DNA from: Roseovarius aestuarii
GTDB lineage: Bacteria; Pseudomonadota; Alphaproteobacteria; Rhodobacterales; Rhodobacteraceae
Length of the DNA stretch: 64,000 nt
Assembly: GCF_019966515.1 (NCBI RefSeq)
Contig: NZ_JAIMIB010000001.1
Coordinates: 186,001-250,000, forward strand
Direction of reading: 5' to 3'
This document shows, one piece after another, positions 36,351 to 45,930 of the stretch (its first letter is position 1; each line of letters begins with the position of its first letter). Under the pieces are notes generated by a model that worked only from the letters and a program-made list of their open reading frames with translations, was not told the DNA's origin and did no database searches. The position numbers were made by a program, and so were the translations under genes.

Positions 36351-36875
36351 TTATGCAGCATGTGCGCCCCGGATCGGATAGTCATTGGCGCGAATAAATT
36401 CGAGCCCCCCTGCCAGCGCATCGAGGTCGGGGCGCGAAAACGGCGCGTTCGAGATATCGATGATATGCAGCTTGCCCTGATTATTGACCACGAAAATGCC
36501 CGGTTCGGGGAAAGGTTGGTCGGTTTCCTGCGGACCGCGCGGGGTTGACACGTAAAGGCCAAGTGATCGCATCTGCTCGATGGTCAGCCCATAGCCGACG
36601 GGGACGGTGATCGAAATTTCATCCGCCATTGCCTGTGCCTTTTCCTCGGGATCGCCCGAGGCAATAACGACATCTATGCCATTGTCATGAAAGCGTGATT
36701 TCACCTGTTCCAGCCGCGCCAGATATTTCTTGCAAAGCGGACAGTGCAAACCGCGATAGATGACCACGAGCTGCCATCTGTCGGTTCCAGACGGCTCGCC
36801 CAATGTCAGGGTGCCGCCGCCCAGCCTTGCGATTTCGGTTTTGGGGAAAATCTGTCCGGCTTCCAGCGTTTTCAT
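36351..36875 (-). CDS. AhpC/TSA-like peroxiredoxin family protein
   Basis: A 174-residue thioredoxin-fold protein. VIYRGLHCPLCKKYLARLEQ has a CPLC motif at the position of the peroxidatic cysteine, and DVVIASGDPEEKAQAMADEI, PEPGIFVVNNQGKLHIID follow. It belongs to the group of alkyl-hydroperoxide-reductase/thiol antioxidant-like proteins of about 175 residues; reduction of peroxides is likely but not certain. GAGGAG before ATG 36875 fixes the start; a longer frame would overlap the divergent flavoprotein gene. Confidence 0.85.
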   Translation of the reverse strand: MKTLEAGQIFPKTEIARLGGGTLTLGEPSGTDRWQLVVIYRGLHCPLCKKYLARLEQVKSRFHDNGIDVVIASGDPEEKAQAMADEISITVPVGYGLTIEQMRSLGLYVSTPRGPQETDQPFPEPGIFVVNNQGKLHIIDISNAPFSRPDLDALAGGLEFIRANDYPIRGAHAA

Positions 36876-36991
36876 ATCTGTCTCCTCGTTTTGTTTAATC
36901 GGGTTTAGCGCCCAGATAACCTGCCATGTCCCCGCCGCAACCGCGTTCACCAAAACTTGACGACGGGTCGCGGCTCAGGCAGGGCACCATC

Positions 36992-38170
36992 ATGCAGGTT
37001 GAGACATTGATATTGGGCGCCGGTGCCGCAGGAATGATGTGCGCGGCACATGCCGGGCCAGACGTTCTGGTGATTGACCACGCCAAGGCGCCCGGCGAAA
37101 AAATCCGGATATCCGGCGGCGGGCGGTGCAACTTTACCAACCTGCATGCCAGCCCTGCCAATTTCATCTCGGCAAATCCGCATTTCTGCAAATCCGCGCT
37201 CAGCCGCTATACCCAATGGGATTTCATTGATCTTCTCGCGCGTCATGGCATCACCTGGCACGAAAAGACTCTGGGGCAGCTTTTCTGCGACGGTAAATCA
37301 CCGCAGATCATCGCCATGTTGCAGAATGAAATGGCGGCGGCCGGGGCGGCGCTGTGGCTGAAAACTGAGATGAAAAAGCTGTCCCATGACGGCACTCTGT
37401 TCATTGCCCACCTCGACCGCGACGGACAGAACATCACTATGACGGCCCGCAACGTCGTGGTAGCAACCGGCGGTAAGTCCATCCCCAAGATGGGCGCGAC
37501 AGGGCTGGCCTATGACATTGCCCGCCAGTTCGGTCATGCGGTCACTGATACCCGTCCTGCGCTCGTGCCACTGACCTTTTCGGACAATCCTTTCGCGGAG
37601 CTGTCCGGCGTCGCGGTACCTGCTCGGCTCAGCGCTGGCAGCACAAGTTTTGACGAGGCACTGCTTTTTACCCATCGCGGTCTCTCGGGGCCGGCAATTC
37701 TGCAAATCTCATCCTACTGGCGCGAGGGAGAAGAGATCATCGCCGATCTTCTGCCCGACGTACCGCTTGCCAACCTCCTGCGCGACAGACGTCGCGAGGC
37801 GGGTAAGCGCAAGCTGGCAAGTGAGCTTGCGCACTACCTGCCCGCGCGTCTGGTGGCGCATCTGAGCAAGGAGATGCAGATTGAAGGCAACCTGGCCGAT
37901 CAGTCTGATGCCCGCCTGGCCGAACTCGACGCGGCCCTGCATCACCTGGTTCTGAAACCCAACGGATCAGAGGGTTACCGCACTGCCGAGGTCACACTGG
38001 GCGGGATCAGCACGGCAGGGCTGTCTTCACAGACGATGATGTCGGCCACCGTGCCCGGGCTTTATTTCATCGGCGAAGCCTTGGATGTGACCGGCTGGCT
38101 GGGTGGCTACAACTTCCAATGGGCATGGTCGTCTGGCTGGGCCGCCGGGCAGGCCATTCAGCGACGTTAG
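36992..38170 (+). CDS. HI0933/YhiN-family FAD-dependent oxidoreductase
   Basis: A 392-residue flavoprotein. The FAD-binding LILGAGAAGMMCAAHAGPDV, then KIRISGGGRCNFTNLHASP, TGGKSIPKMGATGLAYDIAR, THRGLSGPAILQISSYW and GEALDVTGWLGGYNFQWAWS are all diagnostic for the HI0933-like (BaiN/YhiN) family. The reaction is not established for most members. It is transcribed divergently from the peroxiredoxin-like gene, with about 116 bases between starts. Confidence 0.9.
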   Translation: MQVETLILGAGAAGMMCAAHAGPDVLVIDHAKAPGEKIRISGGGRCNFTNLHASPANFISANPHFCKSALSRYTQWDFIDLLARHGITWHEKTLGQLFCDGKSPQIIAMLQNEMAAAGAALWLKTEMKKLSHDGTLFIAHLDRDGQNITMTARNVVVATGGKSIPKMGATGLAYDIARQFGHAVTDTRPALVPLTFSDNPFAELSGVAVPARLSAGSTSFDEALLFTHRGLSGPAILQISSYWREGEEIIADLLPDVPLANLLRDRRREAGKRKLASELAHYLPARLVAHLSKEMQIEGNLADQSDARLAELDAALHHLVLKPNGSEGYRTAEVTLGGISTAGLSSQTMMSATVPGLYFIGEALDVTGWLGGYNFQWAWSSGWAAGQAIQRR

Positions 38171-38374
38171 AGCAGATCAGGCTTAATCGGATCAGCAGCC
38201 CGTCACGATTGGCCTTGTACAGACATTGCTCAAAGCCGCGCCTCGACGACGCGCCCTTCGGGCTTGATTCCGCGCGGGCGACAAACTCGAACGATAGATC
38301 AAGGCAAAAAAAGTCGACCATATTGCTTCCGTCTGGGGGCGGGAATGTGCAATTCAAGCTTGGCTAGCTTCAGA

Positions 38375-39700
38375 TCACCCGCGCGCTCTGATCTTCTGCA
38401 ACAGCGGTAGAACCTGCGCCATATCCGGCCCGTGCGCCTGTCCGGTCAGGGCCTTGCGCAGCGGCATGAACAATCCCCGCCCCTTGCGGCCCGTCGCCTC
38501 TTTCACGGCGCTGGTCCACTCGCCCCAGCTCTGACCGTCATAGGGCCCCTCAGGCAACAGCGTCATCGCCTCGGCCACGAATTCCCGGTCCTCCTCTTCA
38601 ATCACCGGTTCAGCGCCGTCGCGGAACATCGCCCACCAGCCGGCCAGATCGTTCAGCGTCGAGATATTGTCGCGTGTCACAGCCCAGAAATGCAGCGCCA
38701 TCTCCTCCGGCACGCCCAGATCCGCGATCCGCTCCTTCACCACCTCGTAGGGTTGGGCTTGCAGGTAGCGCGCGGTCAGCGGGAAAAGGTCGGCCACATC
38801 AAACTTGGTGGGGGCGGCGCCGAAATGACCAAGATCGAATCCTTCGATCAACTCGGACATCTCGCTGCGCAATTCAACCGGGTCGCTTGACCCCAATCTT
38901 GCCATCAGGCTCAGAAGCGCCATCGGCTGCACGCCCTGTTCGCGCAGATCGCGCAGCGCCAGCGTACCCAGCCGTTTTGACAGGCTTTCCCCCTGCGGTC
39001 CGGTCAGCAAGGAGTGATGCGCGAATGCGGGCGCCGTGCCCCCAAGCGCTTCGATGATCTGGATCTGCGTGGCCGTGTTGGTCACATGGTCCGATCCGCG
39101 CACCACATGAGTTACACCCATTTCAACGTCATCCACCACCGAAGCGATCGTATAAAGCACCTGACCGTCCGCCTTGATCAGCACCGGGTCACTGACGCTT
39201 GCCGCGTCGATCGAGATATCGCCCAGAATGCCGTCGGTCCACTCGATCCGCTCCTGATCGAGCTTGAAGCGCCAGACGCCATTGCCACGCTCGGCGCGCA
39301 ACGCGTCTTTCTCTGGCTCGCTCAGCGCCAGCGCGGCTCGGTCATAGACCGGCGGATTGCCCATATTGAGCTGTTTCTTGCGCTTCAGGTCCAGTTCCGT
39401 GGGCGTCTCGAACGCCTCGTAGAACCGGCCCATTTCGCGCAGACGGTCGGCAGCCTCGGCATAGCGATCCAGCCGTTCCGATTGCCGCTCGATCCGGTCC
39501 CAGTGCAGGCCCAGCCATTCCAGATCCTGCTTGATTCCGTCGACATATTCCTCTTTCGAGCGTTCAGGATCGGTGTCGTCGATGCGCAGGATGAACGTGC
39601 CGCCGGATTTGGCGGCGATCAGATAGTTCATCAGCGCGGTGCGCAGGTTCCCCACATGGATGTAACCGGTGGGCGACGGGGCAAAACGGGTGGTGGTCAT
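38375..39700 (-). CDS. gltX: Glutamyl-tRNA synthetase
   Basis: A 441-residue class I aminoacyl-tRNA synthetase. The HIGH motif is in RFAPSPTGYIHVGNLRTAL, FILRIDDTDPERSKEEYVDG binds Glu, and the KMSKS equivalent is GESLSKRLG. Alphaproteobacteria commonly carry two GltX proteins; this shorter one with HVGN in place of HIGG is of that type, so charging specificity (tRNA-Glu or tRNA-Gln) is not determined here. It is divergent from the LuxR-type gene. Confidence 0.93.
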   Translation of the reverse strand: MTTTRFAPSPTGYIHVGNLRTALMNYLIAAKSGGTFILRIDDTDPERSKEEYVDGIKQDLEWLGLHWDRIERQSERLDRYAEAADRLREMGRFYEAFETPTELDLKRKKQLNMGNPPVYDRAALALSEPEKDALRAERGNGVWRFKLDQERIEWTDGILGDISIDAASVSDPVLIKADGQVLYTIASVVDDVEMGVTHVVRGSDHVTNTATQIQIIEALGGTAPAFAHHSLLTGPQGESLSKRLGTLALRDLREQGVQPMALLSLMARLGSSDPVELRSEMSELIEGFDLGHFGAAPTKFDVADLFPLTARYLQAQPYEVVKERIADLGVPEEMALHFWAVTRDNISTLNDLAGWWAMFRDGAEPVIEEEDREFVAEAMTLLPEGPYDGQSWGEWTSAVKEATGRKGRGLFMPLRKALTGQAHGPDMAQVLPLLQKIRARG

Positions 39701-39836
39701 CGGCTCTCTCCTGGCTCGTCCCGGCAGATGTCACAGCCGCACGAGATTGTCCAGAATTCACCAGCGTTGCGGGAAAAGTTGATTTTCGCGGTCACCTAAG
39801 GTCATTCTACGCGCAGTAGTTGGGGATTATATTATA

Positions 39837-41066
39837 ATGACTTTACCACGGTCCGACCTTCAGGACCTCAGCGATCTCATCGGCGTGGTCTACGATTCCG
39901 CACTGGAAAAACGCCAGTGGCAAATGCTTCTTGCCGATCTCAACCGCCGCTTTCCGGGCTTCATGGGGGCGGTTTACACGCAGGAAAGTGAGAAATTCAT
40001 CGGCATGTACAGCCCCGATGGCTTCAACACTGCCTCGCAAGCGGTCTACGAAAAACACACAAAAGACGGCAAGGTGCATGGCATTTCCGATGACCAGAAC
40101 GATCACCGGCGCGAGCTTTTGCGGCGGATCGATCCCAAGATCGGCGATGTTTACTATTCGCGCGAGATTTTCACCGATGACGAATTCCGCAGATCGACTT
40201 CCTACAAGACCGTGCTTGAACCGGCGGGGATCGGCCACTGGGTGTCACTGAAATTTGCCCAGAGCGGTCCGCGCGAAGCTGTGTTCATCTTCTTCGAGAA
40301 CGAACGCAGCAACGATACCCCCGACCCCGACGGGCTGAAGGCGCTCTTTGAACTGATCTCGCCTCATGTGGTACGCGCCACGCGCATAGCTCGTGCCTTG
40401 CGCATGGCCAAGGATGCCGCCGAAACCTTTCAGGGCTTTCTCGATGCCATCGCCCTGCCGATGCTGGTCACCGATCGCGACGCAAGGCTTGTCTTTTCCA
40501 ATGCCGCCGGGCGCAGGCTGCTGGAGAGACAGGTGCTGTTTCGCATCGACACCAACGATCGGCTGCACATGATCGAGCCACGCTATGCCAGTGAGATCAA
40601 AAACCGGATTAGCGGGATCGAGCAGGATCAGGTGCCCGCTGGATTGCGGGTTGATCATGGCGATGGGCCGGTCTCGCTCTGCATCGCTCCGTTTCATCCG
40701 TCGATGACCGACGCGGCCCAGGCTGATCAGGACCTCTTTGATGCAAGGCGCATGTTCGCGATCTTTGTGGGCAGCCAAGGCGACGATCCTGTCAATCCGG
40801 GCCTGCTGCGCGACGTATTCGAACTGACCCCGCGCGAGGCCGAGGTCTGCAGCGCCACGATAATGGGCCATAGTCCGGCCGAGATTTCCAAACAGACAGA
40901 GCGCGCAGAAAAAACCATCCGCAACCAGATCCAGTCGATCTACGAGAAAGTGGGCGTCAGTTCCCATCAGGAACTCACCGACGCGCTCTCGGTATTCAAA
41001 ACCGTCGGCGCCATCTTCAACATCACCGATCAGCACATGTTCGAAATGCCGTCCCGCCCCACTTAA
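39837..41066 (+). CDS. LuxR-family transcriptional regulator
   Basis: A 409-residue regulator. The C-terminal HTH is LTPREAEVCSATIMGHSPAE followed by ISKQTERAEKTIRNQIQSIY and EKVGVSSHQEL (about residues 322-375). The region around 190-230 (FQGFLDAIALPMLVTDRDAR, LVFSNAAGRRLLE) looks PAS-like. The N-terminal 170 residues have no recognised domain. It is not a typical acyl-homoserine-lactone receptor. It is divergent from gltX; target genes unknown. Confidence 0.85.
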   Translation: MTLPRSDLQDLSDLIGVVYDSALEKRQWQMLLADLNRRFPGFMGAVYTQESEKFIGMYSPDGFNTASQAVYEKHTKDGKVHGISDDQNDHRRELLRRIDPKIGDVYYSREIFTDDEFRRSTSYKTVLEPAGIGHWVSLKFAQSGPREAVFIFFENERSNDTPDPDGLKALFELISPHVVRATRIARALRMAKDAAETFQGFLDAIALPMLVTDRDARLVFSNAAGRRLLERQVLFRIDTNDRLHMIEPRYASEIKNRISGIEQDQVPAGLRVDHGDGPVSLCIAPFHPSMTDAAQADQDLFDARRMFAIFVGSQGDDPVNPGLLRDVFELTPREAEVCSATIMGHSPAEISKQTERAEKTIRNQIQSIYEKVGVSSHQELTDALSVFKTVGAIFNITDQHMFEMPSRPT

Positions 41067-41243
41067 TGCCCCGCTCCGCTAACCTGCTAGATAGTGTCAG
41101 ATGTCAACTTCGAGTTCACAGTCGTTCTTGAGCTGCGTGTTATGATGCTTCGACGTGACCCGTCAAACCTGCCTTTCGTGCGTAGCGCATCACTTTCTTC
41201 ACTGTAATGCTTGGCAGACCAAGCTAAAGACATGTTTTATAGG
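41067..41243. other. Intergenic stretch, possible gene debris
   Basis: A 177-base gap. On the minus strand a short frame reads VKKVMRYARKAGLTGHVEAS before a stop; this may be the tail of a decayed gene, but it is too short to assign. No clear promoter or terminator. Confidence 0.25.
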
Positions 41244-41741
41244 TCACTCGGGGTGGATATCTCGTTTCGTACAACTTGATTGAAGTAAAACCGCCGGCCA
41301 ATAAAAGTCATCTGCGATCTTTTGTTCTGCTAACCATTGCGCCTGAATCTGATAGGCCCGCCATTCCTGTGCTTGGTCGCAATACCAGTGCTGACCAGAC
41401 TGTCTGTGATGCACCATCTCATGCAATAGGACGCTGATGTCACGCGAATTATCCGGGGACCATGGCTCTACCAAGTAAATTGTTTCAATCTCCGCGTCGT
41501 AGAGCCCGCGGGTTCGGCCACCCGAACGATCTGCCACACCGTGCAGGTCTTCTCCCCGCTCAGCTCCAACAAACTCGATCAGTGGTCGACGGTCTCTTTC
41601 CAGGTATTCGGTTTCAGCATCAAGCCACGCGTTCAACTCGAAAAGTAATGCAGGTGAAACGCCAGATGAATTACCGCTTTCTGATGCGGAAGCTGCGCCA
41701 GTCAGAATGAGTGTAAGCGCAAAAAATATACCCATTTTCAT
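41244..41741 (-). CDS. Secreted zincin-like protein, DUF6647 type
   Basis: A 165-residue protein with a Sec signal (MKMGIFFALTLILTGAASAS) and the zinc-protease motif HEMVHHRQ in SVLLHEMVHHRQSGQHWYC. A pair of cysteines (WYCDQAQEW, LQSSCTKRD) could form a disulfide. The layout matches the small DUF6647 group; proteolytic activity is unproven. It is transcribed divergently from the CadC-like regulator at 41860, with 118 bases between starts. Confidence 0.75.
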   Translation of the reverse strand: MKMGIFFALTLILTGAASASESGNSSGVSPALLFELNAWLDAETEYLERDRRPLIEFVGAERGEDLHGVADRSGGRTRGLYDAEIETIYLVEPWSPDNSRDISVLLHEMVHHRQSGQHWYCDQAQEWRAYQIQAQWLAEQKIADDFYWPAVLLQSSCTKRDIHPE

Positions 41742-41859
41742 CCGTAATTCCCCTTACTTGGATAAGTGATCGGCGCGAGGGAAGGCTGTGTGCGACGCGA
41801 ATTCAGTTGCCAACTCTGCGGTACCCCCGCATGTTGAGGAGCGCACGGAGGCCGCTGAA

Positions 41860-43569
41860 ATGTCCCGAGATAACGACGAAAAAGAAACGAAATCCGTCGA
41901 GGGTTTCCGTCTTGGTGCGTTCACGTTTTCTTTGCAGACCAAAGAGTTAAAAAACGAAAATGGAACCGCACTCCATTTGCGCAATCAAAGCACTGACATC
42001 CTGACTTACCTGGTACGCCACCATGGCGAACTGGTGTCAAAGGCGGATCTCATCGAGAACATCTGGCCCGACACCTTCGTAACCGATGACAGTCTGGTGC
42101 AATGCATCGCCGATATCCGGCGTGCCCTGAATGATACCGACCATAAGATCGTGCAGACCTTGCCCAAGAAGGGTTACCGGCTCGATGCAATCCCGATGTC
42201 GGGTGACGGGCCGCACGGTCCCGCGCATTCAAGCCCCACCACCAGCCGCAAGTTCGGATCGTCCGTGTCTTTGTCTCTGATCGTGCTGGCAGGTGTTGTG
42301 GGCGTCGGCCTTTACACTTGGCAAACCACCGCCACAGATTTCGAACCGCTTGATCCGGCAACGGCGAACCTTCCCTTGCCGGAAAAACCCTCAATTGCCG
42401 TGCTCGCGTTCGATGATCAAAGCCAGGGCACCGACAAGGGATATCTGAGCGATGCCATCAGCGAAGAGATCATCACCAGGCTTTCCCACTTTCCCGACCT
42501 CTTTGTCATCGCCAAGAATTCAAGCTTCTACTACCGGGACAAGACCGCGGATATACGCCAGGTCGCGCGCGAGCTTGGTGTTCGATACGTCCTGGAAGGC
42601 AGCCAGCAAAAAGCCGGTGACAAATTGCGGGTCACAGCACAACTGGTCGATGCGACGGCGGGCAACACGATCTGGGTGGAAACCTATGATCGCGATCTGG
42701 CCGGGATCTTCGAATTGCAGGAGGATATCACCCGCACCATCGCCGCGACGCTTGAGGAAAACATCAATCAGGCCGAATACAATCGTCTTCTGCGCAAACC
42801 TACCGAAAGCCTAGAGGCCTATGAACTAGTCAATCGCGGGCGCGCCGAGAGGCTGAAGTTCACGCCGGCGGGTAATGAACTGGCCCTGCACCTCTCGGAG
42901 AAAGCGCTGGCAATCGACCCAGGCTACTCAGAGGCCTACTTCAGCCTGGCCTGGGTTCACATCAACTGCTTTCGCTGGGCATGGTGTGGCGACCAACCGC
43001 AAGAGGAGGCACTGGATCAGGCCTTTAGCGCGGCCCGGAAGGCGATCGCACTGGATCCGAACAGTTCGTTGGCACACTGGGTTCTGGCAAATGCGACCAT
43101 GCAGAGCGGTGATCTTGAGCAGGCCGTCATTGAATATAACCGGTCCATCACGCTCAATCCCAACTCAGCCGGTGTCCTCGCCGATTCTACCGAGGCGCTG
43201 GTATATCTGGGTCGCATAGACGAGGGCGTCGCCCGTATTCAGGCTGCCATCCGGCTGAATCCTCATCACCCGGACTGGTACCTGTGGACCCTGGCCTGGG
43301 CACATTATTTTGCGGGAGAATTCGAGGCTGGATTAGTGGCCATACAAAGTATGACGGATATGCCCAATCTGGCGCGTCGTACGCAGGCCGCGTTACTTGT
43401 GCGGTTGGGCCGCATCGAGGACGCCCGAAAGGTGATCGATATGTTTCTTGAAATCGCTCCCACCTACTCGATCCGATTGCAGCGACACAGTCTCAGGGGG
43501 AAGTTCCGTGATCCAGGCGTTGCAGATCAGTTTGTTAACGACCTACGCCTAGCGGGGTTGCCGGACTAG
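41860..43569 (+). CDS. CadC-like transmembrane regulator with TPR domain
   Basis: A 569-residue protein with an OmpR/PhoB-type winged helix (about 14-110; LVSKADLIENIWPDTFVTDD, VQTLPKKGYRLDA), one membrane helix (about 133-153), an AfaR/FlgO-like periplasmic domain (PSIAVLAFDDQSQGTDKGYL, ELGVRYVLEGSQQKAGDKLR), and TPR repeats (about 270-569). This architecture is common in Rhizobiales/Rhodobacterales adenylate-cyclase-like TPR regulators that lack a cyclase domain. GGAGG eight bases before ATG 41860 supports the start over an ATG at 41788. The signal it senses is unknown; the divergent zincin gene is a possible target. Confidence 0.85.
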   Translation: MSRDNDEKETKSVEGFRLGAFTFSLQTKELKNENGTALHLRNQSTDILTYLVRHHGELVSKADLIENIWPDTFVTDDSLVQCIADIRRALNDTDHKIVQTLPKKGYRLDAIPMSGDGPHGPAHSSPTTSRKFGSSVSLSLIVLAGVVGVGLYTWQTTATDFEPLDPATANLPLPEKPSIAVLAFDDQSQGTDKGYLSDAISEEIITRLSHFPDLFVIAKNSSFYYRDKTADIRQVARELGVRYVLEGSQQKAGDKLRVTAQLVDATAGNTIWVETYDRDLAGIFELQEDITRTIAATLEENINQAEYNRLLRKPTESLEAYELVNRGRAERLKFTPAGNELALHLSEKALAIDPGYSEAYFSLAWVHINCFRWAWCGDQPQEEALDQAFSAARKAIALDPNSSLAHWVLANATMQSGDLEQAVIEYNRSITLNPNSAGVLADSTEALVYLGRIDEGVARIQAAIRLNPHHPDWYLWTLAWAHYFAGEFEAGLVAIQSMTDMPNLARRTQAALLVRLGRIEDARKVIDMFLEIAPTYSIRLQRHSLRGKFRDPGVADQFVNDLRLAGLPD

Positions 43570-43686
43570 TTTTAGTAACAGGAAATTGTCTTGGTCGACA
43601 ACAGATACTCAAAGTGCAGCGCGGGCCCAAAGTGAGAAGAGGAGGGCCGACACTGCACCTTTCACCCCTACACAGGGTATCTTAGC

Positions 43687-44163
43687 CTAGGGAAGCGCCA
43701 CCGCCCCGGTCAGGGTATTCACATAGTCGTCGGTGCTGCGGTCGGTCAGGCTGGAATATTGTCCGCCCCCCGAAATGCCTGCCATGCTGCCAGTGCCGCC
43801 GATCATGACCCACGATCCGTTCAGCGCGCCATCCGCCGACAGGTTCTGCCCTTGCCATCTGACAAAAGCCATGTCGCCGCCGTCGCTCTGGGCGATACAA
43901 ACACCCCCGCCTGACACTGCCGATCCGCGAATTTCCATCGCGCCTGTACATCGACCCGTCATACCGGCCAGCGGATTCGCAGGATCAGCCATCTCGAAAG
44001 ATGTCTGCGTGTTGGTGAACTCCATAACCATATGCCCGTCACTGATCGGATGGAATGTTGCGCTGGTCTTACCCTTGATCACGCCCGCGCTGTCGAATGT
44101 TTCCCCCGCCTGCACCAATCCAGCCGAAGCCAGTAACGCAACGCTTGCCATCAGATATTTCAT
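43687..44163 (-). CDS. Secreted hypothetical protein
   Basis: A 158-residue exported protein with a Sec signal (MKYLMASVALLASAGLVQAG). The mature part is rich in Gly, Ser and Thr with alternating polar and hydrophobic residues (WVMIGGTGSMAGISGGGQYS), suggesting an all-beta fold. Two cysteines (GRCTGAM, GGVCIAQ) could pair. No family recognised. It converges on the CadC-like gene. Confidence 0.65.
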   Translation of the reverse strand: MKYLMASVALLASAGLVQAGETFDSAGVIKGKTSATFHPISDGHMVMEFTNTQTSFEMADPANPLAGMTGRCTGAMEIRGSAVSGGGVCIAQSDGGDMAFVRWQGQNLSADGALNGSWVMIGGTGSMAGISGGGQYSSLTDRSTDDYVNTLTGAVALP

Positions 44164-44414
44164 GTCATCCCTTCCCCGGTTTCATCACCTGACCGCCGAG
44201 GATGCACCTGCACCTGGCCACCCGCCCGGATGGCAGCAGTCATCCCGAACGGCGCCTTCCCGGTGGTGATCGACAGAACGCCCCCCGACCGCAGCTGACC
44301 TTAGGTTATCTTGTGATAGGCTGCATGGGCAAGATTGCCCAAACCTGACCAGAATTGCACCTGGGGCATAGCGCACTCGAACCAGTCACACGGTTTGCCC
44401 GCAGCATGATATGC
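44164..44414. other. Intergenic stretch without recognisable features
   Basis: A 251-base gap between the secreted protein gene and the DUF1801 gene, both on the minus strand. No gene, hairpin with T-run, or consensus promoter was evident. Confidence 0.4.
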
Positions 44415-44843
44415 TCACACCGGATGAACGGTCCAGGTCTTGTCCAGATCGCGCAGACCCGCCTGTATCAACTCTGCCAACACGTCCATATCCACATCCG
44501 CCAGCTTGTTGATATAGAGGCAGGACCGCCCCAGCTTGTGCTTGCCCAAGCGGTTCAGTATCTCCCCGTAATCCTGGTATCCCGGCATGATGTAAAGGCT
44601 CAGGCTGGCCTTGCGCGGGCTGAAACCGGTGGCTAGGAAATCTCCTTCACGGCCGGTCTTGTAAACATAATGGTAGCTGCCATAGCCCACGATGGATGGC
44701 CCCCACATCACCGGCTCGAAACCGGTTACATCTTGGAAGAATTCAAGCAGAACCTCTCCGTCCATCCGCCGCCGTTCGGGTTCGACCTGGGCGATGAATT
44801 CCGCCGGGTCCTGTCCGGTCTTCTGCGTTTTGTTGTCGCTCAT
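44415..44843 (-). CDS. DUF1801 domain protein
   Basis: A 142-residue soluble protein. MWGPSIVGYGSYHYVYKTGR, FSPRKASLSLYIMPGYQDYG, and LGRSCLYINKLADVDMDVLA are the conserved blocks of DUF1801 (YdhG-like). The biochemical role is unknown. GGGAG seven bases before ATG 44843 supports that start over one ten codons upstream. It is divergent from the metallo-hydrolase gene at 44944. Confidence 0.85.
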   Translation of the reverse strand: MSDNKTQKTGQDPAEFIAQVEPERRRMDGEVLLEFFQDVTGFEPVMWGPSIVGYGSYHYVYKTGREGDFLATGFSPRKASLSLYIMPGYQDYGEILNRLGKHKLGRSCLYINKLADVDMDVLAELIQAGLRDLDKTWTVHPV

Positions 44844-44943
44844 TCCACTACTCCCGCCGGTCCGCACCGTCACTTTAACGTGAGGCGCTAACCCCTGTCA
44901 CCAATCCGCGCTATCATCTCCCAGAATCAGCAAGGAGGCCATG

Positions 44944-45864
44944 ATGACCAACCTCGACCTGACCCGCCGCAGCCTTATCGCATCCGCCGCCGCACTGCCC
45001 CTCATAGGCCTTGCGCAAACGGCCCGGGCCAAAGCCCCCATGCTGGGGCCTGCCACCACCAGGTTCAACCGCTTCATGCTGGGCGAGTTTGAGGTTACCA
45101 CACTGCTTTCCAACAGCCTTTCCGTGCCCGACCCGCATAACATCTTCGGTTTGAATGTCAGCGCCGAAGACTTCGCAGACGCCTCGGAAAAGGCGAAGCT
45201 GCCGACCGACAAGTCGCAATTTTTCTTCACGCCTACCGTGGTCAATAGCGGCGCTGAGCTGGTGCTTTTCGACACAGGTCAAAGCAGTGGCGACATCACG
45301 GCCGCGCTCGGCGCGGCGGGGTATGCGCCCGACCAGATCGATATCGTAGTGATCACCCATATGCACGGCGATCACATTGGCGGCTTGATACATGAAGGTA
45401 GCGCCACTTTCCCCAATGCACGCTACGTGACTGGCGCGGTCGAATTTGACGCTTGGGCTGGCATGGAGAGCCAGAAATTCGACAGTAACATGAAACCGTT
45501 GGCCGACAAGACCACAATGCTTGCTCCGGACGCCAGCATTATCTCGGGCATCACTGCGGTCGAATCGTTCGGCCATACTCCGGGTCATATGACCTATATG
45601 ATCGAAAGCGATGGACAAATGCTTCTGATCGCTGCGGATTTCGCCAATCATTATGTCTGGTCTCTCGCCCACCCCGACTGGGAGGTCAAGTTCGACATGG
45701 ATAAAGCGGCCGCAGCCACAACCAGAAGAAAACTGCTCGACATGCTGAGTACCGACCGCATCCCCTTTGTTGGATACCACATGCCGTGGCCCGCCGTGGG
45801 ATATGTCGACAAACATGGCGACAGTTACCACTACGTGCCGGAAAGCTATCAGCTCTCGCTCTGA
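44944..45864 (+). CDS. Metallo-beta-lactamase-fold hydrolase with Tat-like signal
   Basis: About 306 residues. LTRRSLIASAAALPLIGLAQ is a twin-arginine signal, so the protein is probably periplasmic. The metal site is ITHMHGDHIGG, with further ligands in GHTPGH and AADFANH. The sequence pattern is that of AHL-lactonase/AiiB-like enzymes, but substrates of this branch vary. Two ATGs are adjacent; AGGAGG suits the second (44944) better, while 44941 is possible. Confidence 0.85.
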   Translation: MTNLDLTRRSLIASAAALPLIGLAQTARAKAPMLGPATTRFNRFMLGEFEVTTLLSNSLSVPDPHNIFGLNVSAEDFADASEKAKLPTDKSQFFFTPTVVNSGAELVLFDTGQSSGDITAALGAAGYAPDQIDIVVITHMHGDHIGGLIHEGSATFPNARYVTGAVEFDAWAGMESQKFDSNMKPLADKTTMLAPDASIISGITAVESFGHTPGHMTYMIESDGQMLLIAADFANHYVWSLAHPDWEVKFDMDKAAAATTRRKLLDMLSTDRIPFVGYHMPWPAVGYVDKHGDSYHYVPESYQLSL

Positions 45865-45930
45865 ACGCGTTCACCACTTGGCAATCAAATAGCCCTAAAT
45901 TGCCCCCGGGAAGTAATCTGGGGTTCGATT

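Noticed and set aside
41074..41220. Short minus-strand frame resembling the tail of a DNA-related protein
   Set aside because: Fewer than 50 residues, no motif and no start signal; could be chance.
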